Shown: positions 26,347 through 37,219 of the stretch, piece by piece
Numbering within the stretch: the stretch's first letter is position 1
Layout of the letters: each line of letters opens with the position of its first letter
NCBI GenBank assembly: GCA_003339645.1
Contig: QNUV01000041.1
Location: 496,001-560,000 of the forward strand
DNA length: 64,000 bases
Direction: 5' to 3'
Source of the DNA: Microbacterium arborescens
GTDB taxonomy: Bacteria; Actinomycetota; Actinomycetes; Actinomycetales; Microbacteriaceae
Notes under the pieces: generated by a model
Told to the model about the DNA's origin: nothing
Database searches by the model: none
The model's input: only the letters and a program-made list of their open reading frames with translations
Position numbers and translations under genes: made by a program

Positions 26347-27593
26347 TGGCGTCCTTCTCGTTCGGCGCGGGCAACGTACGCAAGGTCCTGCGCATCCCCG
26401 TGTATCTCGCGGGACGCCTCGCCACCTTCGTCATCCCGCGGGACCGATCCGCGTGGGTCTTCGGGTGCGCCGTGGGGATCGCGGACGGAGCGCTCGCTCT
26501 CTGGCAGGCCGCGCCCCGCCGTCGGGCCGTCTGGGTGGTGTCTTCGCCGCGCCAGGAAGAGGAGGCGAGACGACGAGGCATCCCGACCGTGCAGCGCGAC
26601 TCGTTCGCCGGTTTCTGGCGCACTGCCCGCGCGGGTGTCGTAGTCGTCACCCACGGCCTCGGCGATGTCAACCGATACGGCGTCGGCGGTGCGTTCCTCG
26701 TGCAGCTCTGGCACGGCATCCCGCTCAAGCGGATCGGCCTGGATTCTCCGGTGACGACGGAACCCGGGCGGCTGGCCGCCGTTCCCGGCATCCGGTGGCT
26801 CCTCGCGCTGGCGTACCGGCGGGCGCAGGCGCAGATCGACCTGCTGCCCGCAGCTTCCCATCGTGTCCGCGGCCGGCTGGAGAGCGCCTTCGGACTCGAC
26901 GACGCGCGTGTTCCCGTCCTGGGCGAGCCCCGCGTGGACGTCCTCTCGCCGCCCGACCCGCCCGCCGCGCGGCGCGAGGCGCGGCGGCTGCTCGATGACG
27001 TCCTCCCGGGGCTGTCGGACGCGCGTGTCGTCCTCTACGCGCCGACGTGGCGCGACGGCGAGCCCGACCCGGCGACGCCCGACTCGGCCGACTGGCAGGG
27101 GATCCTGAGCGTCTTGGAGACCCATGACGCCGTTCTCCTCGTGCGATCGCACCCGTTGGGTGGCGGGGACTACACGCCTCCCGCGGCGACGCGTCGCGTG
27201 CGCATGCTGGGAAGCGACCTCGTTCCTGATGTCACGCCGTTGCTGGCCGCCGTGGACGTGCTCGTCACCGACTACTCGTCTCTCGCATACGACGCGGGGC
27301 TTGTGCCCCTGCCGACGCTCTTCCTCGCGCCGGACGTCGAGCGTTACGCGCGCACCCGCGGCTTCTACGGGACCTATGCCGAGGTCGCCGGCGACGACGC
27401 GGCACGGTCGTGGGCGGTCTTGTGCGCACAGCTGGACGCTGTGCTGGGGGATGAATCCGAGGCGGACCGTCGGCGGTCCCGTGCGGACCGACTGAGCCGC
27501 CGGATGCATGCGTGGCGAGACGGACGGAACGCGCGGCGCGTGCACGAAGCCATCGTCGCGGCGGTACCGGAATCAGCGGGGGAGCGGTCGTGA
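26346..27593 (+). CDS. CDP-glycerol glycerophosphotransferase-family protein
   Basis: 415 residues, TagB/TagF-like GT-B fold. Such enzymes transfer glycerol- or ribitol-phosphate from CDP-linked donors onto wall polymers. Motifs: VQLWHGIPLKRIG (acceptor-side His), VVLYAPTWRDGE, VRSHPLGGGD and VLVTDYSSLAYD (donor binding). An amphipathic N-terminus rich in Arg could hold it at the inner membrane face. The GTG at 26346 has no ribosome site but a TAGGCT box at leaderless distance. The next homologue starts on its last base (27593), so the two are coupled. Exact donor and acceptor unknown. Confidence 0.85.
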   Translation: MASFSFGAGNVRKVLRIPVYLAGRLATFVIPRDRSAWVFGCAVGIADGALALWQAAPRRRAVWVVSSPRQEEEARRRGIPTVQRDSFAGFWRTARAGVVVVTHGLGDVNRYGVGGAFLVQLWHGIPLKRIGLDSPVTTEPGRLAAVPGIRWLLALAYRRAQAQIDLLPAASHRVRGRLESAFGLDDARVPVLGEPRVDVLSPPDPPAARREARRLLDDVLPGLSDARVVLYAPTWRDGEPDPATPDSADWQGILSVLETHDAVLLVRSHPLGGGDYTPPAATRRVRMLGSDLVPDVTPLLAAVDVLVTDYSSLAYDAGLVPLPTLFLAPDVERYARTRGFYGTYAEVAGDDAARSWAVLCAQLDAVLGDESEADRRRSRADRLSRRMHAWRDGRNARRVHEAIVAAVPESAGERS

Positions 27594-29041
27594 TGCGCAT
27601 CGGGTTCGGCGGCGAGGAGCTGCCGGTGATGACGGTGACCGGTACCGGGGATGTGCCCGCCCGGATCGAGATCGTCGGTCCGCGCGCCGGAGCGCGCGGC
27701 GAGGTGACCGCCGGCGACGGCGGCTGGACCGCGCGCCTTCCCCTGCACGTCGCGCGCTGGGGAGGCCCCGAGCTCCCGCTGCCGTCCGGCAGCTACGCCC
27801 TCGTCGTGGACGGCGTCCCGGCACGGGGCGAGGATCAGGCCGACGGCGCGGGCGCGGAACTGAGAACGCCCCTGCTCCGTGCGAGTTGGGACGGAGCACG
27901 GCTCGCGATCGCCCCACCCGTCGACCCGGCACTGGATTCGGGCGAGGGGCGCCGCGCTCTCGAACAGCGCTACGCCGCACACCGCGGCCCCCTCGAGAAC
28001 GCCGTGTTCTTCGAGAGCTTCTACGGCCGGAGCGCGAGCGACAACCCGCGTGCCATCGACCGCGAGCTGGCGCGGGCAGCCCCAGGGGTCACCCGCTATT
28101 GGAGCGTCGTCGACCTCTCGGTCGCCGTGCCCGAGGGGGCGATCGCCGTCGTCGACGGCAGCCCCGAGTGGTGGCGAGCCCGCGCGGTGGCACGCCTGCT
28201 CGTGGTCAATGACTGGCTGCGCCGACCGTTCGTCCGCAAGCCGGGGCAGGCTGTGCTGCAGACCTGGCACGGCACACCGCTGAAGCGACTGGCCCTGCAT
28301 CGACCCGGCTTCGACCCTCGCCGGGCGCTGGCGGTGTTCCGCGAGAGCCGGCGCTGGGACATCCTGCTGGCACAGAACCCGTACAGCGCACGCGTGCTCC
28401 GTGCCGCCTACGCCTTCCGTCGCAAGCCCGTGTGGGTGGAAGGGTATCCGCGCACCGACGACCTCCACTCCGGCGACCGGGATGCCGCGCGCGCGGCACT
28501 CGGCATCGAGGCGAACGAGAAGGTCCTGCTCTACGCGCCGACCTGGCGGGATGACCGACAGACGATCGTCGATTTCCTCGACCTGCCTGCCCTCGCCGCG
28601 TCGACGGGCGCGGTTGTGCTCGTGCGCGGACACTCGCGCACACTCGCCCCGGGAACCGACGAGCGCGGCGCGCGCGTCATCGACGTGACGTCGCACCCCG
28701 ATCTCGCCGCCCTGCAGCTCGCCTCGGACGCCCTCATCACCGATTACTCCTCGGTGATGTTCGACTACTCGGTCACCGGCCGTCCCATCTACTTCTTCGT
28801 GCCCGACCTCGAGCACTACCGCGGCAAGCTGCGCGGCTTCTACTTCGATCTCGCCGAATGGGCACCAGGCCCGATCGTGCGCACGCAGGATGATCTGGTC
28901 CGAGCCATCGCGGCGGACGAGGCCGGTGACCCCGAGCGCTACGCACGCTGGCGTGCGCGTTTCAACCCTCGCGACGACGGGAGTGCTGCGGAACGCGTCG
29001 TTGCGCGCATCCTCGACCAGGGGCTCGTCTCGCGCGACTGA
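27593..29041 (+). CDS. CDP-glycerol glycerophosphotransferase-family protein
   Basis: 482 residues. The N-terminal ~120 residues form a beta-rich accessory region I do not recognise. The rest is the polymerase domain: LQTWHGTPLKRLAL, KVLLYAPTWRDDRQ, VRGHSRTLAPG and LITDYSSVMFDYSVTG, then YFFVPDLEHYRGKLRGFYFD. This full motif set is closer to TagF-like polymerases than the neighbour at 26346. The start at 27593 follows GGGGGAG and overlaps the previous stop by 1 bp. Probably works in the same surface-polymer pathway as its two homologues. Confidence 0.87.
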   Translation: MRIGFGGEELPVMTVTGTGDVPARIEIVGPRAGARGEVTAGDGGWTARLPLHVARWGGPELPLPSGSYALVVDGVPARGEDQADGAGAELRTPLLRASWDGARLAIAPPVDPALDSGEGRRALEQRYAAHRGPLENAVFFESFYGRSASDNPRAIDRELARAAPGVTRYWSVVDLSVAVPEGAIAVVDGSPEWWRARAVARLLVVNDWLRRPFVRKPGQAVLQTWHGTPLKRLALHRPGFDPRRALAVFRESRRWDILLAQNPYSARVLRAAYAFRRKPVWVEGYPRTDDLHSGDRDAARAALGIEANEKVLLYAPTWRDDRQTIVDFLDLPALAASTGAVVLVRGHSRTLAPGTDERGARVIDVTSHPDLAALQLASDALITDYSSVMFDYSVTGRPIYFFVPDLEHYRGKLRGFYFDLAEWAPGPIVRTQDDLVRAIAADEAGDPERYARWRARFNPRDDGSAAERVVARILDQGLVSRD

Positions 29042-29072
29042 GCAGGACCGAGCGAGAGCGGGCAAAGCGGAG

Positions 29073-30164
29073 TCAGGGCAGCGGCGTGTTGCGCGCCAGG
29101 CGCGATGTGTCGACAGTGCCCCGGGCGCCGCGCGCGGCGCCCTGCAGGAAGCCGACGCCCCACGAGAAATGCATCGACGGCAGGACCGCGAGCGTCCACA
29201 ACCGGTCGCGCAGACTCTGGCCCCCACCGCGCCCCGCCGCGACGACGGCGACGAGCGCGGCGTAGGCCGCGATCGGAAGGTGCAACACGGACAGCAGGAT
29301 GCCGGTGCGCCCCGACAACGCTCCCGACAGCTGGACCGCACCCACGACGAGCGACGCCGCGGCGGCAATGACCAGCAGCGGGGGAGCGAAGAAGCGCAGG
29401 CCGTTCCGCCTGCCGAAACGCCGCACGAGCTCTCCTCGCCAGGAGCCGGTGGCCCGGAACTGCCGCACCAGGCGAGCCCAGCTCTCGCGAGGCCAGTAGG
29501 TGACGTGGAGGTCGGGGTCGAACCATACGCGGTACCCGGCGCGTCGGATGCGGAGATTGAGCTCCCAGTCCTCGCCGCGGCGGATGCCTTCGTCGAACAG
29601 CCCGACCTCGTCGAGCACGCTGCGCCGCATCACGCCCAGGTAGGCCGATTCCGCCGGGCCTTCGTCGGTTCCGCCGTGGTAGGCGCCGCCGCCGAGTCCG
29701 ATGCGCGAGTTGTATGCCCGGGCGACGGCTCGCTGGAACGGGCTCCGCCCCTCGGCGCGCATGACTCCGCCGACGTTCGCCGCCTGCACCCGGGCGAGCG
29801 TCTCCAGCGCCGCTCTGGTGTAGCCGGGCTCGAGCTCGGAGTGGGCATCGACCCGGACGATCGTCGGATAGCGGGAGCTGCGGATCGCGATGTTCAGGCC
29901 GACGGGGATATGGGCGGCGGGGTTGCGCACCAGGCGGATCCGCGCGTCTTCGTCGGCCAGTCGGCGGGCGACGGACTCCGTGCCGTCGGACGATGGGCCG
30001 AGGGCGAGGATGACCTCGATCGGGGCGTCGAGCTCTTGGGCGAGCACGCTGCGCACGGCACGTTCGAGGTAGGCGCGCTCGTTGAGGACGGGCATGACGA
30101 AGGACACGCCCGCGTCCGGGGCCGGGACAGGCGCGGGACGCCAGCGGTGCGCGTCGTCATGCAT
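29073..30164 (-). CDS. family 2 glycosyltransferase, membrane-associated
   Basis: 363 residues, GT-A fold of the succinoglycan ExoA-like kind. VSFVMPVLNERAYLERAV opens the nucleotide-sugar fold. VRVDAHSELEPGYT carries the DxD-type acidic motif (VDAH) and IRRGEDWELNLRIRRAG is the ED(x)E catalytic region. Three hydrophobic helices near the C-terminus (about 265-345) anchor it. It lies between the polymerase homologues on the opposite strand and probably glycosylates or starts the same envelope polymer. It converges on the 27593 gene, leaving 31 bp between the stops. Confidence 0.85.
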   Translation of the reverse strand: MHDDAHRWRPAPVPAPDAGVSFVMPVLNERAYLERAVRSVLAQELDAPIEVILALGPSSDGTESVARRLADEDARIRLVRNPAAHIPVGLNIAIRSSRYPTIVRVDAHSELEPGYTRAALETLARVQAANVGGVMRAEGRSPFQRAVARAYNSRIGLGGGAYHGGTDEGPAESAYLGVMRRSVLDEVGLFDEGIRRGEDWELNLRIRRAGYRVWFDPDLHVTYWPRESWARLVRQFRATGSWRGELVRRFGRRNGLRFFAPPLLVIAAAASLVVGAVQLSGALSGRTGILLSVLHLPIAAYAALVAVVAAGRGGGQSLRDRLWTLAVLPSMHFSWGVGFLQGAARGARGTVDTSRLARNTPLP

Positions 30165-30208
30165 CCGTCGATCATGTCACGCGTCCCGGTCCTGGCTCGC
30201 ACGCTCGG

Positions 30209-30214
30209 TACCCT
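30209..30214 (+). promoter_or_regulatory. candidate leaderless -10 box
   Basis: TACCCT, then GGAGGG, then GTG at 30221. The spacing is exactly 6 nt. The GGAGGG abuts the start codon, too close for a normal ribosome site. Confidence 0.35.
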
Positions 30215-30220
30215 GGAGGG

Positions 30221-31489
30221 GTGGGAATCATCGCTGACGCGCGCAAAGCCGTAGCCCTCGTGCGGCGGGCGGTATCGAACCGAGCGGCGTACGTCGACGT
30301 GCGGCGCTCCCTCGCGCTATTGCCGAAGCCGGCGACCGACCACTTCCGCATCGCCGTCTACTTCGCCGACGGCGAGGTGAACATGTACCAGATGCGGCAG
30401 TGGTACAAGCCGCTGCAGCTCCTCGCCGAGACCTGGCCGGTCGTCGTCATCAGCCGCAGCGCGACGGGTGCGCAGGCGCTTCTCTCCGACGGCGCGCTGC
30501 CCGTCGTCTTCGCTCCGACCGTCCGGGCGCTCGAATCGGTGGTCGCGGCCCAGGACATCCGCATCGTCCTCTACGTCAACCAGAACACCCGCAACTTCCA
30601 GATGTTCCGGTACGGGCATCGGTGGCACGTCTTCATCAACCACGGCGAGTCCGACAAGATGTACATGACCACCAACCAGTTCAAGGCGTACGACTACGCC
30701 CTGATCGCCGGTGACGCGGCCCGCGAACGGCTCGGCCGCGTCCTGTGGGACTACGACCTCGACGCGCGCACGATAGCGATCGGACGGCCGCAAGCGGATC
30801 ACTTCTCGGGTGCGCTGCCGTACCCCGACGACGGACGCCGCGTCATCCTCTACGCCCCGACGTGGGAGGGCGACCGGCCCGCCGCGCACTACGGCTCGAT
30901 CGCCTCGCACGGCGAATCGCTCGTGTCGGCCGTCCTCGCCTCACCGCGGCATCGGCTGATATATCGCCCGCACCCTCGCTCCGGCGTCGTGGATGCGGCG
31001 TACGGCGACGCGCACCGACGCATCGTCGCCGCCATCGCCGCGGCCAACGCCGCCGACCCGCTCGCGCATCACGTCTACGACGACGGGCCGGAGCTGGGCT
31101 GGCAGCTGGCCGCCGCCGACCTCGCCGTCGTCGACATCTCGGCCATGATCTACGACCGGCTGGCGGTGGCGAAGCCCCTGCTGGTGACCCGTCCGGTCGA
31201 CCCTGCGGCGCTCGTCGACAGGGGCGGCTACCTCGCCGACGCCGCGTGGCTCGATGCGGACTCCGCCGCGTCGATCGTCGAGATCGCCGACCACGTCGCC
31301 GACGACCCGGAGGCCACGCAGCAGCTCCGCGTGTGGTCGCACCACTACTTCGGCGACACATCGCCCGGCGCGGCGACGGCACGATTCCACGCTGCCATCG
31401 AGCTGCTCATGCAGCGGTGGGCGGAGTGGGACGCGCGCACGGTGACGGTCGCAGACGAACGCGACGAGGCCGAGCTCGACGACGCCTGA
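30221..31489 (+). CDS. CDP-glycerol glycerophosphotransferase-family protein, divergent
   Basis: 422 residues. The C-terminal half keeps VILYAPTWEGDRPAAHYGS and LIYRPHPRSGVVDAAYGD. The acceptor motif is FINHGESDKMYMTTNQ instead of the WHG(T/I)PLK of the other two, and the donor loop reads AVVDISAMIYDRL in place of TDYSS. This marks a different subfamily, perhaps acting on another acceptor or in initiation. It diverges from the glycosyltransferase gene across 56 bp. Confidence 0.78.
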   Translation: MGIIADARKAVALVRRAVSNRAAYVDVRRSLALLPKPATDHFRIAVYFADGEVNMYQMRQWYKPLQLLAETWPVVVISRSATGAQALLSDGALPVVFAPTVRALESVVAAQDIRIVLYVNQNTRNFQMFRYGHRWHVFINHGESDKMYMTTNQFKAYDYALIAGDAARERLGRVLWDYDLDARTIAIGRPQADHFSGALPYPDDGRRVILYAPTWEGDRPAAHYGSIASHGESLVSAVLASPRHRLIYRPHPRSGVVDAAYGDAHRRIVAAIAAANAADPLAHHVYDDGPELGWQLAAADLAVVDISAMIYDRLAVAKPLLVTRPVDPAALVDRGGYLADAAWLDADSAASIVEIADHVADDPEATQQLRVWSHHYFGDTSPGAATARFHAAIELLMQRWAEWDARTVTVADERDEAELDDA

Positions 31490-31509
31490 CCCGCGGCCCC
31501 GCCCGAGGC

Positions 31510-31731
31510 TCAGAGCGCGGCGGCGCCGATCATCACCGCGCCCACCACGAACAGCGCCGCCAGCACGAGGGCGATGACGACGAGAACGAGGTGCACGGTG
31601 AAGAACCGGGTGCGCCGGCCCGCGGCATCCGTCGCGCGCGGATCGCGCGCTACCCGCCGCAGAAACGTCGGCCAGGTGACGACGTTGAACAGCGCCCCGA
31701 CGATGAGGATCGACATCAGGAAAGCGGTCAT
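31510..31731 (-). CDS. small two-helix membrane protein, SCO4848-like
   Basis: 73 residues with two hydrophobic helices (about 2-20 and 44-71) around a basic loop containing TWPTFLRRVARDPRA. Length, helix spacing and the WxTFL pattern resemble the SCO4848-type membrane proteins of Streptomyces; the resemblance is by eye. Function unknown. Its ATG overlaps the stop of the upstream gene (31728-32690) by 4 bp, so it is the second gene of a two-gene unit. Confidence 0.7.
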   Translation of the reverse strand: MTAFLMSILIVGALFNVVTWPTFLRRVARDPRATDAAGRRTRFFTVHLVLVVIALVLAALFVVGAVMIGAAAL

Positions 31732-32690
31732 GATTCCTTCCCGCCGTCGAGATCGTGCTCGGCGCCGGCGGCGGGTTCATCAGTGCCGCCGGTGTCTGCG
31801 ATCGCTCCGCTGCGTTCGCCACGCCGGAACGGACGAGAGGCGAGCGTGCCGATCTGACGGCCTCCCTCGGCGAAGACGCCGCTGATCCGCCGCGCCACGA
31901 GCCCGGCGCCTCGTCCGATCGGTTGATCTTCGTCGCGTGATTCGAGCGCCGCAGGGAAGCTCGCGGGAACCACCCCGAACGCGCGGCGGGCGCCGGAGAT
32001 CACACGGCGGCCGAGAATGTGGTTGCCGGTTCCGCCGATCGCGGCACCGATGCCGAACGGGAGGGCCTTGCCCACGACGGACGCCCCGCCGGCGGCGGCG
32101 AATCGGCGCACGAACGCGTGCTTAAGCCGGTCGAGGACCGGGCCGACGGCGGTGCGGGGGAGCGAGGACGTGACGAGTTCACCCCAGTAGGAACTGCGGG
32201 GGCCGCCTTTTCCGCTCGCCTGCTTGGCGAACTGCCCCACCAGGTCGGCGCCCTCACGGCCGAGCATGAGTGCGAGCACGAGCGCCCGCGCGCGGTCGGG
32301 GTTGTCGACGGGGATGCCGTGCAGTTCAGCGAGCGACTGGGCGAACAGCGCCGTCGCCTCGAGGAACCCCGCCGTCTCCACGCCGCTGAGCGCGAGGGTC
32401 GTCGCCGTGCCGATGCCCGGGATCACGGCCGTCGCGCCGACTGCCGCGCCGCCCGTGGTGACGGCGGTCAGATAGCGGCGCTCAAGCATCCGCACGACCT
32501 GTGCGGTCGTCGCCTCGGGATGCCGGTGGTGGATGCCCCGCAGGTGCGCCAGGACGACCGGACGCTGGACTGCGAGGAGCCGGTCGAGTGTCCGGACGCT
32601 CAGCGGATGCTGCCCGGCGCCGGCCTCGCCCGCGTCGCGGCGCGGAGCGTCGTCGGGAAGGGAGTCGATGCGGTGCACCTTACGGGCCAT
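31728..32690 (-). CDS. membrane-associated protein of unknown function, EcsC-like in texture
   Basis: 320 residues. The central part alternates hydrophobic, Gly/Ala-rich helices (AVTTGGAAVGATAVIPGIG, then VETAGFLEATALFAQSLAEL) with charged loops, a texture like EcsC-family proteins. A second Gly-rich hydrophobic stretch is ALPFGIGAAIGGTGNHILG. N- and C-termini are polar and probably disordered. No catalytic motif recognised. The ATG at 32690 is preferred over 32699 because AGAGGAT then lies at a normal ribosome-site distance. Confidence 0.6.
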   Translation of the reverse strand: MARKVHRIDSLPDDAPRRDAGEAGAGQHPLSVRTLDRLLAVQRPVVLAHLRGIHHRHPEATTAQVVRMLERRYLTAVTTGGAAVGATAVIPGIGTATTLALSGVETAGFLEATALFAQSLAELHGIPVDNPDRARALVLALMLGREGADLVGQFAKQASGKGGPRSSYWGELVTSSLPRTAVGPVLDRLKHAFVRRFAAAGGASVVGKALPFGIGAAIGGTGNHILGRRVISGARRAFGVVPASFPAALESRDEDQPIGRGAGLVARRISGVFAEGGRQIGTLASRPFRRGERSGAIADTGGTDEPAAGAEHDLDGGKES

Positions 32691-32728
32691 GGCACCCATC
32701 CTCTCGCGCCTGCGGCGCGGCGGCGCCG

Positions 32729-33421
32729 TCAGACGTACAGGTTCGCGCGCTCGAGGTCCTCGGCGAAGTCGACCTCGACGGCGTACAGGTCGGAGATGTC
32801 CATCGGCTCGAGCCGGAGGCCGTTCTCGGCGACGGCGAGCTCGAGACCGCGCTCGAAGTAGTCCTGGTCGTCGACGCGGCCGAGCTGCGCGATGAGCGCC
32901 TTCTTGTCGCGCGAGGAGATGTAGTTGATGCCGACCGCCTCGCCGATGCCGCCGCGGACGGTCTTGGAGAGCTCGGCGATGAAGCCGTCGGCACCGACGG
33001 TGTACTTCACTTCCTCGTCGCTGACCTTCGCGGTGTCGACCGTCACGAACGACTGGTCGCGCTCGATGAGCGCGACGGCACGGCCGAGGACACGCGGGTC
33101 GAAGACGACGTCGCCGTTCATCCACAGGACGCCCCCGCGCCCCGACGCCTTGAGCGCGCGCAGCAGGCTCTGCGACGTGTTCGTCTCGTCATAGCGCGCG
33201 TTGTAGACGTAGTCGACGTCCGGGAAAGCGTCGACGATCGTCTCGGCGCGGTAGCCGACCACGGTGGTGATCCGGGCATCGTCGCCGAACGCCGCGCGGA
33301 TGTTGTCGTGCTGCTGCTGCATGATGCTGCGCCCGTCGTTCAGCTCGGTGAGCGGCTTGGGGAGAGAGCGGCCCAGGCGGGAGCCCATCCCTGCGGCGAG
33401 GATCACGATCTGAAGGGCCAC
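32729..33421 (-). CDS. sugar/choline-phosphate nucleotidyltransferase-like protein
   Basis: 230 residues. Nucleotidyltransferase N-terminus IVILAAGMGSRLGRSLPKPL with the NTP-binding GxGxRxG and Lys; VLWMNGDVVFDP holds the metal-binding Asp. The short single domain and the YNARYDETNTSQSLL segment resemble LicC-type CTP:phosphocholine cytidylyltransferases and related enzymes of surface-polymer decoration. The GTG start at 33421 follows CAGGAGAT. It sits at the end of the polymer-synthesis region and may provide an activated precursor; the real substrate is not readable from sequence. Confidence 0.8.
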   Translation of the reverse strand: MALQIVILAAGMGSRLGRSLPKPLTELNDGRSIMQQQHDNIRAAFGDDARITTVVGYRAETIVDAFPDVDYVYNARYDETNTSQSLLRALKASGRGGVLWMNGDVVFDPRVLGRAVALIERDQSFVTVDTAKVSDEEVKYTVGADGFIAELSKTVRGGIGEAVGINYISSRDKKALIAQLGRVDDQDYFERGLELAVAENGLRLEPMDISDLYAVEVDFAEDLERANLYV

Positions 33422-33615
33422 GAGTATCTCCTGAAGTTACGAGTTAGATCAGCATTCACCGGAGCGACACCCCGGGACAGCGTTTTTCATGGTATCGACC
33501 CGATCTGGGAAGTCGCCCGAACACCCGCAGCCGTTGCGCTTTCGTGACCTTGCTGGTAGCGCGATTCTCGGTGTTCCCCCATGACGCGGAGCCTCGGCGC
33601 AGACGGCCCGCTTGA

Positions 33616-33621
33616 TAGGTT
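33616..33621 (+). promoter_or_regulatory. candidate leaderless -10 box
   Basis: TAGGTT, 6 nt before the GTG at 33628. The 206-bp gap 33422-33627 otherwise holds only the leader of the divergent nucleotidyltransferase gene. Confidence 0.4.
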
Positions 33622-33627
33622 TGAGGC

Positions 33628-35288
<1,661 letters not shown>

Positions 35289-35313
<25 letters not shown>

Positions 35314-36824
35314 GGTTCGACGTCCTCGTCGGGGCACTGCGGTTCCACCGTGCCCGCGCGCTCGCAGCGCTCGCAGCGACCGTGGTTCTCGTCGGCGCGA
35401 TCGTCCTCGCGCTCCTGCGTCTGCAGGATGCGCCCTACGCCAGCGCTCTCGTGGTGCTCGCCGTCGGCGGTGCGGCCGTCTCGGCATGCTTCGCCCTCGT
35501 GCCGCTGGTCACGCCCGTTCGCGACCCGCTCGATCCGCGTGCCTTCATCGTGACGGGTCGTGACTGGCGGCTCGTCGCCGCGTCGACGGCTGCGGCAAGT
35601 CCGCTGAGTCTGCCGTCGGCGGCTGTGATCGTCGTGTCGGTCGCTGTCGCGCTCACCTGGATCGCCCACGGCGTCGACCCGGTGGCCGCCGTCTTCGGCG
35701 CGGCGCTGATCGTCGTCACTCAGCTCCTCCTCGCGCGGGTCGCGCTCGGAGTAGCCGCTCTCGTGCTCGCGGAGCGTCGATCGCGGGAGCTCACGACCCT
35801 GCTGCTGCTCGGCATCGGCGTGGTCGCGATTCCGGTCGCGGTCTTCCTGGCCTCGCTCAACTGGGACGACGGCGTCCCCGGCCCGCTGCTCGCGGCCGTG
35901 GGGACGCTCGCGGTCACCCCGATCGGGGCGGCTTGGGTTCTCCCGCTCGACCCCCGGCCGACCGTCGTCATCGTCGCGGTCCTCACGGCGGCGGCGTTGG
36001 CCGTGGCATGGATCCTGATCGTGCGGCGGATGCTCACCCACACCGAACGGCCCGTTTCCGTGCGCGAGCGCCGCGGGCTCGGCTGGTTCACCGTGACCCC
36101 CGGAACGCCCGGGGGCGCTGTCGCGGCGCGCTCTCTCGTCTACTGGCTGCGCGATCCCCGTTACCTCGTCGACATCGCGATCATCCCGGTGGCGTCTGTC
36201 GTCGCGGTCGTACCGCTCGTCATCGTGGGCGTGCCGCACGAGATCGCCGCGCTGATCCCCGCGCCGCTCATCGCGCTCCTGCTCGGCTGGGTCGTCCACA
36301 ACGACCTCGCGTACGACGGTTCGGCCGTCTGGCTGCACATCTCGAGCGCGGTGCGCGGTGCGTCCGACCGGGTCGGTCGACTGGTGCCGCTGCTTCTCGT
36401 GGCGTTGCCGCTGCTCGCCATCGCGATCCCCGTCGGCATCGGCATCCACGGTGATTGGGGCGTCCTGCCGGTCATGGTCGGAGTCTGTTCCGCGCTGCTC
36501 CTCGGCGGTCTCGGTCTCTCGTCGGTCTCGTCCGTGCTCGCGCCCTACGCGGTCGCACGACACGGTGACAGCCCCTTCCAGCAGCCGCAGCGCACCGGCG
36601 GCGGGCTCGCTCAGGGAGCGGTGCTGGTGGGGGCGCTGCTCGCGGCAGCACCGGCGCTGTGGTGGTCGTGGCGGTTCCTGCTGGGCGAATCGCACGCGCA
36701 GTGGTGGGCTCTCGGCACCGGAGTCGGGGTCGGGCTCGTCGTGCTCGTGGCCGGTATCCTCATCGGCGGTCTGCTGTTCGACCGGCGCGGGGACCGGCTG
36801 ATGGCATTCGCCGAGACGACCTGA
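35289..36824 (+). CDS. ABC-2 type exporter permease
   Basis: 511 residues with about twelve hydrophobic helices spread over the whole chain, starting with [24 protein letters not shown]. No ATPase motif and no large soluble domain. The ATG at 35289 lies 25 bp inside the ATPase gene, so the two subunits are translationally coupled. Direction of transport is assumed outward from the ABC-2 type architecture; the substrate is unknown. Confidence 0.82.
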
Positions 36825-36835
36825 CCGTTCGCCGA

Positions 36836-36841
36836 TAGAAT
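36836..36841 (+). promoter_or_regulatory. candidate leaderless -10 box for DUF3039 gene
   Basis: TAGAAT followed by TCCCGC and then ATG at 36848: a near-consensus -10 with exactly 6 nt to the start and no ribosome site. Confidence 0.5.
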
Positions 36842-36847
36842 TCCCGC

Positions 36848-37114
36848 ATGAGCACTCCTCTCGATTCTCCCGACCAGGGCGGTCTCGCGACCCTCGACCG
36901 TGAGCTCGAAGAGCTCATCCGCGAGGAGACGATCGAGCCGGGCGACCACGAGCGGTTCTCGCACTACGTCAAGAAGGACAAGATCCTCGAGTCCGCGATC
37001 ACCGGTAAGCCCGTGCGCGCGCTGTGCGGCAAGAAGTGGACGCCCGGTCGCGACCCCGAGAAGTTCCCGGTCTGCCCGACCTGCAAGGAGATCTACGAGT
37101 CGATGACGCGCTGA
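36848..37114 (+). CDS. DUF3039 protein with Cys pair motif
   Basis: 88 residues, highly charged. The conserved core is DHERFSHYVKKDKILES followed by VRALCGKKWTPGRDP and FPVCPTCKEIYESM. The Cys arrangement (C ... CxxC) plus His could bind zinc. DUF3039 is typical of actinobacteria and of unknown function. It stands alone between a promoter-like TAGAAT box and a long hairpin. Confidence 0.85.
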   Translation: MSTPLDSPDQGGLATLDRELEELIREETIEPGDHERFSHYVKKDKILESAITGKPVRALCGKKWTPGRDPEKFPVCPTCKEIYESMTR

Positions 37115-37133
37115 CGCGTCGCTGCTGAACTCG

Positions 37134-37201
37134 CGAAAACGCACCGCCTCGCCGAGAGTGCACCGTCATGGGTGCGTTCTGAGCGGGGCGGTGCGTTTTC
37201 G
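37134..37201. repeat. long inverted repeat, terminator or REP-like element
   Basis: Arms CGAAAACGCACCGCC (37134-37148) and GGCGGTGCGTTTTCG (37187-37201) are perfect 15-bp complements. Inside, CACCGTCATGGGTG gives a weaker second hairpin. It fills the gap between two converging genes (DUF3039 and pncB). The AAAA/TTTT placed near each outer end suits a bidirectional terminator. Confidence 0.65.
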
Positions 37202-37219
37202 GCGAAGCGGGGATTCGTC

